Origin: Dactylis glomerata | Lineage: Eukaryota; Streptophyta; Magnoliopsida; Poales; Poaceae | Reading direction: 5' to 3' | NCBI GenBank assembly: GCA_007115705.1 | Contig: QXEO01000247.1 | Span: 10,482,253 to 10,546,252, forward strand | DNA length: 64,000 nucleotides | Shown here: piece by piece, positions 54,342 through 64,000 of the stretch | Layout: each line of letters opens with the position of its first letter | How positions within the stretch are numbered: position 1 is the stretch's first letter | Made by a program: the position numbers and the translations under genes | The notes under the pieces: model-generated | Database searches by the model: none | What the model saw: the letters and a program-made list of their open reading frames with translations, nothing else | Told to the model about the DNA's origin: nothing

Positions 54342-54349
54342 AGACACCC

Positions 54350-54813
54350 ATGGAGCCGGCCGAGCACGAGGCCAACGGCTTTGGCCACCGCTACCTCCAC
54401 GAGTAGGAGGCTCGCGTCTTGTACGAGGCTGGCTACATTGCGCCGCCGCCTCCCCGGCATGTGGATGGTCAGTGCCGGGAGGATCCCCATCCCGCTAGTG
54501 TCGGACGTCGCGGCAAGGAGCAAGACGATCGACCGGCACTACTACGGAGATCTCTCACCGGAGCAGCGGGCGGACCAGATCTAAGACCCCGAGAACAACA
54601 TCTAGTGTATCAAAACTTCTTTTGGCAGTGCCACGAATTTGAGCTGGCATAGTACAAGGGCAACAGCCCACCGCAGCCCAATAAGAAAACTGTCGGCCAA
54701 AAGATCTGGTGGGGTGCCCCCGGCCGTACGCTCGCCGCCATCCTTGATCACATCACCGTGGGCAACAACCCACTGCTCACCTACCTTTTGGTGTCGCAGC
54801 GCTGGACGCCGCG
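54350..54813 (+). pseudogene. Decayed ORF of unknown function split from its leader by the Copia insertion
   Basis: The ATG at 54350 opens MEPAEHEANGFGHRYLHE, then a TAG, then EARVLYEAGYIAPPPPRH. Shifted frames continue with PIPLVSDVAARS, LSPEQRAD and IWWGAPGRTLAAIL. Short ORFs with this pattern (LYEAG…PPP…, LSPEQRADP, WW-x-APGRTL) recur in Triticeae sequences near DNA transposons, but I know no function for them. The Copia element sits just 5' of the ATG, so the CT-rich leader lies at 45440-45641. At least three disabling changes are seen. Confidence 0.4.
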
Positions 54814-56444
54814 TGATACGTCTCAAACGTATCTATAATTTTTTATGCTCCATGCTTGTTTTCACACCATTTGCTTAGTGTTTCGTTACACTTCGTGGCA
54901 TTTTTTATGCATTTTCCGGAACTAACCTATTAACGAGATGCCACAGTGCCAGTTCCCTGTTTTCTGCTGTTTTTGTGTTTCAGAAAAGTTACACAGGAAA
55001 TATTCTCAGAATTGGACGAAACAAAAGCCAGACATCCAGAAATTTACCGAAGCTTCCAGAGGACCAAAGAGGAGACGGAGAGGGGCCACGAGCCGGCCAC
55101 ACAGTAGGGCGGCATGGCCCAGGCCCTGGTCGTGCCCCCTATGTGTGTGACCGCCTCGGTCCACTTCTGATGCCGCCCCTTCGCCTATAAAGACCCCCCG
55201 ACGGAAAAAACCTAAGTACCCGATAAATTTTCCAGAAACACATCGTGATCCACCGCCATCGTCGACACAAGATCGGGAGGGCCCAGAAGCTCTTCCCGGC
55301 ACCCTGCAGGAGAGGGGAATCACCACCGGAGGTCTTCTTCATCGCCATGCTTGCCTCCGGCGCGACGAGTGAGTAGTCTACCTTGGACTATGGGTCTATA
55401 GCAGTAGCTAGATAGTTGTCTTCTCCACCATGTGCTTCATGTTTAGATCTCGTGAGCTATTTTACATGATCGAGACTACCTTTATGTAATTATACATGTT
55501 GTGTTTGTTGGGATCCGATGAATATTGGTGTTATGATTGAGTTGATGTGCTGAATATTATCTTATGTTATCTCTATATTGTTTATGATCTTGCATGCTCT
55601 CCGTTGTTAGTAGCGATCTTGGCCGAGTTGATACTAGTGACTCCAAGAGGGGGTATTTATGCTCGATAGTTGGGTTCATGCCTCTATTTAATCTGGGGAA
55701 GTGACAGAAACCTCTAAGGTTGTAGATGTGTTGTTGCCACTAGGGAGAAAACAACATTCTTATGTCCAAGGACATATGCTTTGTTTACATTACACACTTT
55801 ACTTAATGCAGTTATCTGTTGTTCGCAACTTAATACTCAAGGGGTCCTCGGATTGATTCCCCGCGATTGGATTATTAGTCATAGATGTAGTTGGATGGCG
55901 GTCTATGTATTTTGTTGTAATGCCCAGAGTAAATCTTATAGTGATCCTCTCGACATATGCACGTTGTCTTTATTCTATCAATTGCCCAACTGTAATTTGT
56001 TTACCCAACATGTGTTATTTATCTTATGGAGAGACACCACTAGTGAACTGTGGACCCCAGTCCAATTTCCTTTATATTGCTATCACCCATTTACTTTACT
56101 CGCACTATTTACTTTACTCGCATATTACTACTGTTTTCCACTCGATATACTCATTCCTTTGTTTACAGCAAACCGGTGAGATTGACAACCTCATCTTAAG
56201 TTGGGAGCAAAGTTCTTGGTTGTGTTGTGTGCAGGTTCCGTGTTCCTACTAGTTGAAGGCGTGTCAACAAGTGTCGTAAACGGTGCCCTTGTTGGAGTGT
56301 CACTAGGCTAGCAAGCATCACCTTCTTGAGTTTGGCTTTTTCCTGGACTGACAAACCTTGGTTTCTTACAGAGGGAAAACTCGCTGCTGTACTCATCAAA
56401 CCTTCCTCTTGGGGTTCCCAACTGGAAGGTGATTTACATCATCA
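54814..56444 (+). repeat. 5' LTR of the second Gypsy copy
   Basis: The start is certain. The end is placed at GATTTACATCATCA (about 56444) because a CA end must precede the primer-site region, and this is uncertain by tens of bases. The 55006-55348 ORFs mirror those of the other LTR and are not called. Confidence 0.7.
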
Positions 56445-56468
56445 ACACCGCCATAGCAAAGATTTTTC

Positions 56469-56572
56469 TGGCGCCATTGCCGGGGACTAAAGAAGAAGAA
56501 GCTCCGACGTTAACTACATTTTCCCACGTCAACTACACGCCAGCAAGATTTTTCTGGCGCCGTTGCCAAGGA
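56469..56572 (+). other. Duplicated tRNA-Asp primer-site region
   Basis: Two copies: 56469-56486 TGGCGCCATTGCCGGGGA (one mismatch to the tRNA-Asp complement) and 56555-56572 TGGCGCCGTTGCCAAGGA (two mismatches). Both are preceded by gatttttc. Confidence 0.75.
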
Positions 56573-56728
56573 AAAAGAAGACTTCTGCAAGGGGAGTTTC
56601 GCACGCACATCCTTTACTTTGTTTTAGTTTTGCTTTACTTTATTTTTACTTGCTTTGTTTTATCAAAAACACAAAAAAATTAGTTTCCTTATAGTTTTTT
56701 GTACTTGTCTGCTTTTAGTTTTACTAGA

Positions 56729-58790
56729 ATGGCTACTCCTGAGAACACCAAGTTGTGTGATTTTACTAGCACTAATAATAGTGATTTTATCTGCACTCCT
56801 ATTGCGCCACCTGCTCTTGCTGCAAATTTTTATGAGATTAAGCCTGCTTTGTTGAACCTTGTTATGAAAGAGTAATTTTCTAGTGCTTGTACTGATGATG
56901 CTGCAGCTCATCTCAACAATTTTTTTGAGCTATGTGAGATGCAGAAATATAAGGATGTAGAGAGTGATATTATTAAGCTTAAGTTGTTTCATTTTTCTTT
57001 GAGAGGAAAAGCTAAGGATAGGTTGCTGTCTTTGCCTAAAAATAGTATTGATTCATGGGCTACGTGTAAGGATGCTTTTATTGGAAGATACTATCCTCCT
57101 GCTAAGATTATAGCTTTGTGTAGCAATATTATGAAGTTTAGCCAGTTTGATAATGAACATGTTGCTCAGGCTTGGGAAAGAATGAAATCTATGATAAAGA
57201 ATTGCCCCACTCATGGACTGACTACTTGGATGATTGTCCAAACTTTTTATGCAGGACTGAATTTTTCTTCACGGAACCTATTGGATTCAGCTGCTGGAGG
57301 CACTTTTATGTCCCTTAACTTGGGCACCGTAATAAAGCTTCTCGACAATATGATGGTAAATTATTCTGGATGGCACACCGAGAGAGCTCCACAAGGTAAG
57401 AAGGTAAATTCTGTTGAGGAAACCTCTTCCTTGATTGATAAGATTGATGTTATAATGCTTATGCTTTCCAATGATAGAACTCATGTTGATCCTAATAATG
57501 TTCCTTTGGCCTCTTTGGTTGCTCAAGAAGAGCATGTTGATGTAAACTTCGTTAGAAATAATAATTTTAACAACAATGCTTATAGGAACAATTTTGCTAG
57601 TAACAATTATAGGCCGTATCCTTCTACCAATGGTAATGGTTATGGTAACTCTTATGGTAATTCCTCCAACAACACTAGGGCTGTGCCCTCTGAGCTTGAA
57701 GTCATGCTCAAGGACTTCATCGGTAAGCAAACCGCTTTTAATAAGTCTGTTGAGGAAAAGTTAGGCAAAATTGATATTCTTGCTTCTAAAGTTGATAGCC
57801 TTGCTCATAATGTTGAACTTCTGAAATTAAAAGTGTTGCCTAATGATGTGAAAGAGAACAATAATTTTGCCACTGCTAATGCTATCCAAGTTAGAATTGA
57901 TGAAAATGTTAGGATGTTAGCAGAATTGAATGCCAGGTGGGAAAGAGAAGATGAGATGGCTAGAAAGATGAAGGTAAGTACCATTACTACCTCTAATGAT
58001 GTTGTTCCAAATGCTAGCAATCCTCTTACTTTGATTGGTGTAGAGAAAACTCCCACTCCTTGTGTTAAAAATCCCAAAACTGCTAAAACTTTTCTCAAAA
58101 GAGTGCTGAAAATTTTTGGAGTGTAGGAGATGATAACTCTATTTCTTTTAATGATTTTGATGTTGATGGCTGCAATATATCTGAAGTTATTATGTTCTTT
58201 CAAAAGCTTGCTTTGAGTCCCAATGCTAGTTCTTTAAATGTTGCTTTTACTAAGCATATTACCAATGCTCTTATGAAAATTAGGGATGAAAAGTTGAAGC
58301 AAAAAGCTTCTATTCCCAAGAAGTTAGAAGATGGTTGGGAACCCATCATTGATATGCATGTTAATAGTTTTGATTTCCATGCTTTATGTGATCTAGGTGC
58401 TAGTATTTCTATTATGCCTACAAAAATTTATGACATGCTTGATTTACCACCGCTTAAAAAGTGTTATTATGATGTTCCTATTGCTGATGTTGCTAAGAAG
58501 AAACCTTTGGGAAGGATTAATGATGTTCTTATTATGGTTAACAATAACCTTGTTCCCGTTGATTTTCTTGTTATGGATGTTGAATGCAATGCTTCATATC
58601 CTATTATTTTGGGAAGACCTTTTCTTCGAACTGTAGGTGCCATCATTGATATGAGGGAAGGCACCATCAAATATCAATTCCTACTCAAAAAGGTATGGAA
58701 CACTTCCCTAGAAAGAGGAAGAAATTACTTTTTGATTCTATTCTTAGAGCAAATTATGAGCTTGATGCTTCATCACTTGATATTACTTGA
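56729..58790 (+). pseudogene. Broken gag-protease of the second Gypsy copy
   Basis: Starts MATPENTKLCDF at 56729. Compared with the intact copy (893-2944) it has a TAA at 56873-56875 (KE*FS), a one-base deletion near 58092 (in the TTTT run) and another near 58690 (in the AAAAA run). The gag domain (LRGKAKDRLLSL, FIGRYYPPAK) and protease (LCDLGASISIMP, PIILGRPFL) remain readable between the breaks. The family stop LDIT is preserved at the end, read in the original frame. It is not functional. Confidence 0.88.
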
Positions 58791-61226
58791 TTCGCACTTT
58801 CTGCGTCTAGCTCAAAGACGTTAAAGAAAAGCACTCTTGGGAGATAACCCAATGTTTTTACTTTCAGTTCTTTTTATTTTATTTGAGTCTTGGAAGTTAT
58901 TAATACTGTAATAACCTCTCCTTATCATTTTTATTTCTTTTTTGTGCCAAGAGAAGCCTATAATTTGAGTGAGGTAAGATTTGGGGATGTTGTTGTCCTA
59001 AAACAGATTTCGGTGCTGCACTGTAAAAATTTGTGAAAATTCTCAGTATATCTTTTGGGCCTGCGAATTCTTGTGCATATGCCCCAGGTTATATCCAAAC
59101 TTTCATTAGTTTAACACTTTTTGATTTGAGCAACAGAAAACCCTCTAAAAATTCGACCTTTATCAGCTGTTCTGTTTTGACAGATTTCTGCCAATATTTG
59201 TGTTTGTCGTTCGATCGCTTTCTTTTTTAATTCTTTTGATCACGGAACTTTTGGGGAAGTTGCTACAGTGGTATATGCTTTATATGTGGTGGTTTTGAGT
59301 TGAAACCTGAAGCAAAAAAGGGTTGATTCAATGTTATGCTTACACTAATGTTGCTAATAGAATTGTGTTGAGTTTTGTATGAAGGAAGTTTTCAAGTGTA
59401 GGGATTGGAGAATGATGAGATGAGTTGAAGAATGGACAAAAGCTCAAGCTTGGGGATGCCCACGCACCCAAAGAAATATCCAAGAGGTACAAGCATCAAA
59501 GCTTGGGGATGCCTCCGACGCACCCCTTCTTCATCGGCAAAAATCAGGTCACCTTTCAACACACTATATTTTTATTGCTTCATGCACTATGCGTTTTTCT
59601 TGGAGCGTCAGTTATTTTAGTTTTTAGTTTTCTTTAGTTTCTTTTTCTGAAATAAATGGTTGGACCCCAACAAATTCCTTTTGGAGAAGTTGCCTTGCTT
59701 TTCATTTGCGAAGAACACTCTGTTTTTCACTCTTATCGTTCAAACGAGTGTTCTCTTTTTCTGCTACTGCGTTTAGCTTTCGTTTTTCACCTTGATTTGT
59801 GTTCAGATCTTATTATATCTTTGCATCAAGGTGTATTTTGACCTCTGTTCCATGTTGGTTTTCATCAAAAGAGTTGTTTAAAAAAAAGATTCGAATGGTG
59901 TTGGAAAAGAGAAAAAGTTTCATGCAAAAAAGTGGTACAAAAAGGAGCTTGTGTAGACTGCGGCCTAGGCTTTTGCATATCGTGCTTGATGTCTTTTTGA
60001 TAGTATGCTTAGTAGTTTTGCTATAGCATGACTTGTATCAAATGACTGAGATTGCTTAATGAGCCTTTGAAAAAATCATACGTTATTTTTATTATTTGGA
60101 AACATTAATTTGGTTTTCTCCTTGATGCTTTATTTGGGTTGACTTGGCGCATGCTCACACATATTAGACTCATACAAAGTCGCCATTGCCTCTATGATCA
60201 TTTATTTTTTGACTTTTGATGCCATCTTATGCTTTTTTTAATGTTGCTTTGTCTCTTTGCATGATTATGGCCGTTATTGCTCTCTTAGTTGGTCGCTCCC
60301 AGTCTTTTGCTAGCCCTCATTTTGTACTGAGTATGAGCTCTACTCGTGCATCCAACTCCTAAAAACCAAGTTGTTCAAATGTGTCCACCATATATACCTA
60401 TTAGCAATTTGCTATTCCAAAGTACATTTGACTTGCTTTTATCTATCCTTCAAATTAAACTCTTTTTGGTGTTATGCGAAAATTGGTCAGTAAAGCTCTC
60501 ATGAACCTGATGGCACACTTTACTTTTCTCGTTCTTAAAAATTTGACATTGTGGCTCTCTTATGTTGAGTTGTTATGCTTGCAAGTTGTAAGTTGGAAAT
60601 TAGCCCAGTCATGCCTTCATGGGGCAAGCTTTCAACATTGCACTATCTTTCATTTGAGTTGATATCGTGATCTTTTGTTTATGGATACTCGCGATGTGAA
60701 ATAAGTTGGGAATCTTGTGGGATCATGGAGTTTTTATATGTGTTAGGAAAATGCCTGGGCCGCTAATCTAGGCCATGCATAATTCATAGTGAAAATTTAC
60801 AGCATGCCCATAGTGGACATTCGACAACGCATCTCACAATAAAAAGCTATACCAATAGTAAATAAAAGAGACATCGAGGTGTTCATTGTCTGTTTGTCTT
60901 GTCATTTTGATGTGGGCTTGTTCCATGTCATCGGGCAGGAGGTACCACATTGGCGGTTCTCGATGATACACATATATTTATAATAACAAGAGCCTGCTTG
61001 GGACTCTAAGTCGAGTAGCATGAGGTTTGGGTATTCGTACTTCACGGGATACGAGGTTTTCAACTTATGATTTGTCAAGCATATGCTTCATAATTGTACT
61101 CGCATTAACTCTAACTATTCAAGATGCTTATGATGGGGGCAATGAGAGCTCAAAGCTAGTAAGTACCATAATTTTTGAAGGTTTATAAAACTCGCAATCA
61201 CTGCTTCCCTCTGCGAAGGGCCTTTC
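58791..61226 (+). other. Internal 3' region of the second Gypsy copy
   Basis: AT-rich, with no ORF above about 75 codons and no polymerase motif. The first 900 bp match 892-1 on the other strand. It ends at the Copia insertion. Confidence 0.75.
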
Positions 61227-61441
61227 TGAAAGATCATTTCCCGCCTAATTGATTTTGGCGTTTGTTAACAATACATTATCTATTAATGTGTGACTATGCT
61301 TTGCAGGATTTTATAATATTCTTGCACAAGATATTGGGTTTTATATGTTATATTTGATAAGTATCATTATCCAAAGGAAATTATTGAGGAAATGGTGGAA
61401 ATAAGCTCCTGGAGAAGTTTCAGACAAAGTTGGGCCAGTTA

Positions 61442-61642
61442 GGCCGGCTTTAGCCGGTCCCCAGACTGGCTATAGCCGGACTGCACGTTTTCGAGAGGGG
61501 TCCTGCGCCTCTGGACTCAACCGGCTTTTTGTCCGGCTATTTCCGGCTAGGCCGGATTTTTCAGGCCGGCTATAGCCGGTCTGAGGCCGGCTTTAGCCGG
61601 TGTGGCCGGCTTTAGCCGGACTTAACTCCGGCTATAGCCGGA
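61442..61642. repeat. Array of CCGGCTWWAGCCGG palindromes
   Basis: About eight units, including at least two perfect CCGGCTATAGCCGG. The array keeps its place relative to the TATA box although the LTR sequence around it has diverged. Confidence 0.85.
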
Positions 61643-61678
61643 CTTCCTGGCCTCCAACGGTCAGATATTTTGGGGGGG

Positions 61679-61684
61679 TATATA
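61679..61684 (+). promoter_or_regulatory. TATA box of the second Maximus-type LTR
   Basis: TATATATA-type core between G and C runs, 40 bp after the palindrome array. Confidence 0.65.
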
Positions 61685-62403
61685 TACCCCCCTCTTCTTC
61701 TCCAACGGGTAGCCAGCCAAGATAGAAGAAGACCACCATTGTTGAGCTCACCAAAGCAAGTAGATCTCCTCCCTCACCCCACCAAAGCTCTTGATCTTTG
61801 GAGAATCGAAGGAGAAGACCATCCTCTACATCCTCACCGAAGCAATTTGATTTCCCCTCTCATTTGCTTGAGGGCCCTTGTGCCTTGGGTTCCCTTGTGT
61901 CCCAAGACCTTGTTTGTGTATTTGATATATTGCTACTTGTTGTTTCACAGCAATGTGTTGTGCTTGGGAGCCTCCAATTCGGTTGTGGATGCGTGCCCCA
62001 AGATTGTAAAGGCCGATTCCGCCTTGAGGAATCCCTTAGTGGAAAGTGAGCTAGGCCTTTGTGGCGGAAGCTTGCACCGGGGAATAGGGTGAGCCTTTGT
62101 GGCGTTGGTTAGGCCTTTGTGGCAACCACACCTCTCCAACGTAGACGTACTTCCCCTAAAAAGGAAGGAACTACGGGAATCACATCCTCGTCTCCGTGTG
62201 CTCCACTCTCGGTTACCTCTATCCTTTATTGCCTTTATATATTGTATCTTGTTTAGCTTGCTAGTTGACATATAGGTAAATTCACCTTAGTTGCATATCT
62301 AGAGAATTTACCTTTGTGTCAAGCCTAAATTAAAAAAGAACTAAAATTTGAGTAGCACCTATTCACCCCCCCGCCCTCTAGGTGCCCATACGATCCGTTC
62401 AAT

Positions 62404-62415
62404 TGGTATCAGAGC
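62404..62415 (+). other. Primer binding site (initiator tRNA-Met)
   Basis: TGGTATCAGAGC two bases after the LTR. Confidence 0.9.
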
Positions 62416-62450
62416 CTCGGCTCTTTATTCGGGCTTAACCGCCTAAGAGT

Positions 62451-64000
62451 ATGGACACCTCTCCGAGTGAGGGCTCGGGTCAAGTTTCCATGGGTGAGTT
62501 CAAATCTTTGGAATCATCCATGGCTTCCATGACATCTCAAGTAAGTGAGTTGCGTGAAATGATAGCGCAACTCATGCAAGCTAAAAATGCTAATGTTCCT
62601 CCACCTCCGGAAAAACCCGCTACTCCACATGTGGAGAATGTGGGGATTGATGAGGAGGGTGCCGACAAAAATGGCGATGCTAAGTCTTCCTCCAAGGCCG
62701 ACGGGAAAGGTGAATACCCGCATTGGTATTCACCCGACCCGCCGGTCCCTCATCCTCATATTAACCATAGAGGAGATCCACCTAAGCTTGATGCATTAAA
62801 TTTTGGTCAATGGCAATATCAAATGATCTCTCATATGCGCAGTTCTTGCATCGAGCTTTGGAGGATCATTGAGGAAGGGTTCAAGGCCGTGGATCCACAC
62901 AACATGACAAGAAGAGAGACGGTCGATAGTCAACTCAATGCTACCGCTCTCCACATGATTCAAGTCGCCGTTGGGTCCAAGGACTTGCCCCACATCCAAC
63001 ATTTCTCCACCGCCAAAGAAGCTTGGCAAGGACTCTCCGACGTCTTTGTCGGTAATGAGAGCATGAAGAAGACAAGATATGTGGCCTTCTCAAATCAAGC
63101 GGAAGGATTCTTCATGTTGGATGGTGAGGACCATCAAGAGATGTATAGAAGACTCAAAGCTATCGCTACCACCTTGAAGAACCTCGGTGCTCACCATATT
63201 GATGATGAGTGGATCAAGATGAAGTATATTCTTGCTCTTACTCCATATGAGCCCGCAGATGTGAAGAGTGTTCAAGGCAAGCACAACTTCAATGAGATGA
63301 CCTCAAATCAAGTGATGCAAGAGATTCAAGCCTACAAGGTTTCCGCACAAAATGCGGAGGATGCACGTGCTCGTGCCATAGGAATGCAAAGAAGCTCCAA
63401 TCTTGCATTAAAGGCTAGTGTGGTTGAGAAAGAGATTCCTTCTCAAGCAAGTATTGAAGCAAGGCTTGAAATGTGTCCCGAGGACATAAGGCATGAGTAC
63501 AATGAGCACATGGCCTTTTATGGAAAAACCTTTTGGGTTGATCCACATAAGGCCAAAGAAGACAATCAAAGAAGAAGCAAGTCAAGTGGCTATCAAAGGA
63601 ATGACAACAATGGTCAAAGGGTGAGGACATGCTACAATTGCAATGATAGATTTCATTTTGTTGCCGAGTGTCCTTATGAGAAGAGAGAAGACCATGGTGG
63701 GAAGCTCATCTTCAAAAGCAAGACCAAGTCACCATCCAAGAAGCCATTTGTGAAGAAGGGTGGACCAAAGAAGAAACAACCAAAGTTTGTGTTCTTGACT
63801 CAAGAAGAGTACTCCGCAAGTGAGAGTGATGAAGAAGAAACCACAACGAGTGAGATGGCCGCAATGGCAACCACCTCCACTTCCTCCACATCACTCTTTG
63901 AATCCCCCAATGAGGACTCTCTTGCCAAGAACGTCAAGTGCCTTATGGCCAAGTCTTCCGAGGTATCACCCACATCTTTCTCTTCCTCTAAGACAAATGA
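62451..64000 (+). CDS. Gag of the second Maximus-type copy, 3' end off window
   Basis: The ATG at 62451 opens MDTSPSEGSGQVSMGEFKSL and stays open to the window edge (about 516 codons), as far as I can read it. It matches the gag at 41930-40338 nearly residue for residue: LNFGQWQYQMISHMRSS, the CCHC knuckle CYNCNDRFHFVAEC and the Ser/Glu-rich tail. Differences cluster at residues 25-90. Whether the frame runs on into the coiled coil, as the lineage predicts, cannot be seen here. Confidence 0.88.
   Translation, partial: MDTSPSEGSGQVSMGEFKSLESSMASMTSQVSELREMIAQLMQAKNANVPPPPEKPATPHVENVGIDEEGADKNGDAKSSSKADGKGEYPHWYSPDPPVPHPHINHRGDPPKLDALNFGQWQYQMISHMRSSCIELWRIIEEGFKAVDPHNMTRRETVDSQLNATALHMIQVAVGSKDLPHIQHFSTAKEAWQGLSDVFVGNESMKKTRYVAFSNQAEGFFMLDGEDHQEMYRRLKAIATTLKNLGAHHIDDEWIKMKYILALTPYEPADVKSVQGKHNFNEMTSNQVMQEIQAYKVSAQNAEDARARAIGMQRSSNLALKASVVEKEIPSQASIEARLEMCPEDIRHEYNEHMAFYGKTFWVDPHKAKEDNQRRSKSSGYQRNDNNGQRVRTCYNCNDRFHFVAECPYEKREDHGGKLIFKSKTKSPSKKPFVKKGGPKKKQPKFVFLTQEEYSASESDEEETTTSEMAAMATTSTSSTSLFESPNEDSLAKNVKCLMAKSSEVSPTSFSSSKTN

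Larger units (their letters stand above)
45642..54346 (+). mobile_element. Complete BARE/Angela-like Ty1/Copia retrotransposon
   Basis: LTRs lie at 45647-47374 and 52615-54341. The TSD agaca is at 45642-45646 and 54342-54346. The LTR start TGTTGGAATTATGCCC and overall layout are of the BARE-1/WIS/Angela type of Triticeae, although the LTR differs from the copies I remember. The two LTRs differ at about 15 of 1727 sites by eye plus small indels, suggesting about 0.3 million years. The polyprotein frame is uninterrupted and the primer site and polypurine tract are present, so the element may be autonomous. Confidence 0.97.
54814..61226 (+). mobile_element. Non-autonomous Ty3/Gypsy (Sabrina/WHAM-like) element, second copy, interrupted
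   Basis: Same family as 1-4741, opposite orientation. The 5' LTR starts at 54814 (TGATACGTCTCAAACG). A primer-site region, a broken gag-protease and a 2.4-kb internal tail follow. At 61227 it is cut by a Maximus-type Copia LTR, and the rest lies beyond the window. No pol domain is present in the 2.4 kb after gag. Confidence 0.9.
61227..62401 (+). repeat. 5' LTR of the second Maximus-type copy
   Basis: 1175 bp. The palindrome array is at about 61442-61642 and the TATA box at 61679-61684 (gggggggTATATATAcccccc). Confidence 0.93.
61227..64000 (+). mobile_element. Maximus/SIRE-type Copia element, second copy, right part off window
   Basis: The LTR 61227-62401 begins TGAAAGATCATTTCCCGCC and ends CGATCCGTTCA. 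The tRNA-Met primer site and gag follow. Same family as 31787-43150 but opposite strand, and visibly diverged from it in the LTR. It is inserted into the Gypsy copy, and the 5-bp flank is ctttc (61222-61226). Confidence 0.93.

Overview
The window reads as a stretch of a large, repeat-rich grass genome of the Triticeae type (wheat, barley, rye and relatives). This rests on the repeats: BARE/Angela-like Copia LTRs, Sabrina/WHAM-like Gypsy LTRs that use a tRNA-Asp primer site, a Maximus/SIRE-lineage Copia element, Stowaway MITEs and PIF/Harbinger elements. Nearly all of the 64 kb is transposable elements, many nested with target-site duplications (TSDs) that can be read directly. I see one gene that looks like an intact host gene: an intronless ATL-type RING-H2 ubiquitin ligase at 28227-28760.

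Layout. 1-4741: minus-strand non-autonomous Gypsy element (gag-protease only), running off the left edge. 4742-7583: low-coding sequence with short repeats, a dispersed repeat and a transposase-like tail. 7586-7835: Stowaway MITE. 7941-20456: complete Tat-type Gypsy element with TSD aaaac. Its pol is broken, and its 3' region carries an antisense gene with an AT-hook-like motif and a B3-like domain. Its right LTR is split by a solo LTR (18738-20247, TSD ggggc). 20457-25918: unclassified flanks around a probable minus-strand Helitron (21784 to about 25543) that holds a decayed multi-exon gene and a second Stowaway. 25919-26932: short Harbinger-like element. 27108-27960: truncated Gypsy chromovirus end lying directly against the promoter of the RING gene.

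29785-43280: a PIF/Harbinger element (TSD TAA) into which an 11.4-kb Maximus/SIRE-type Copia element has inserted (TSD ccccc). That Copia element has gag, a coiled-coil segment, pol and an extra ORF that appears to be spliced. 43284-45641: unclassified AT-rich DNA. 45642-54346: a complete, young BARE/Angela-like Copia element with an uninterrupted 1327-codon polyprotein (TSD agaca), sitting just 5' of the ATG of a decayed ORF. 54814-61226: a second, plus-strand copy of the first Gypsy family, with gag broken. It is interrupted at 61227 by another Maximus/SIRE-type copy that runs off the right edge.

The least ordinary signals are: (i) the antisense AT-hook/B3 gene in the Tat element, with its own TATA-like box; (ii) dense arrays of the palindrome CCGGCTATAGCCGG next to both the LTR promoter and the putative promoter of the extra ORF in the Maximus-type element; (iii) pol decay in the Tat element through stops that, in the main pol frame, are all TAG, as expected from CHG-methylation deamination; (iv) a Helitron-like terminus enclosing an unknown gene; (v) duplicated tRNA-Asp primer sites in both non-autonomous Gypsy copies. 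Family names are recognition by eye, not database matches.
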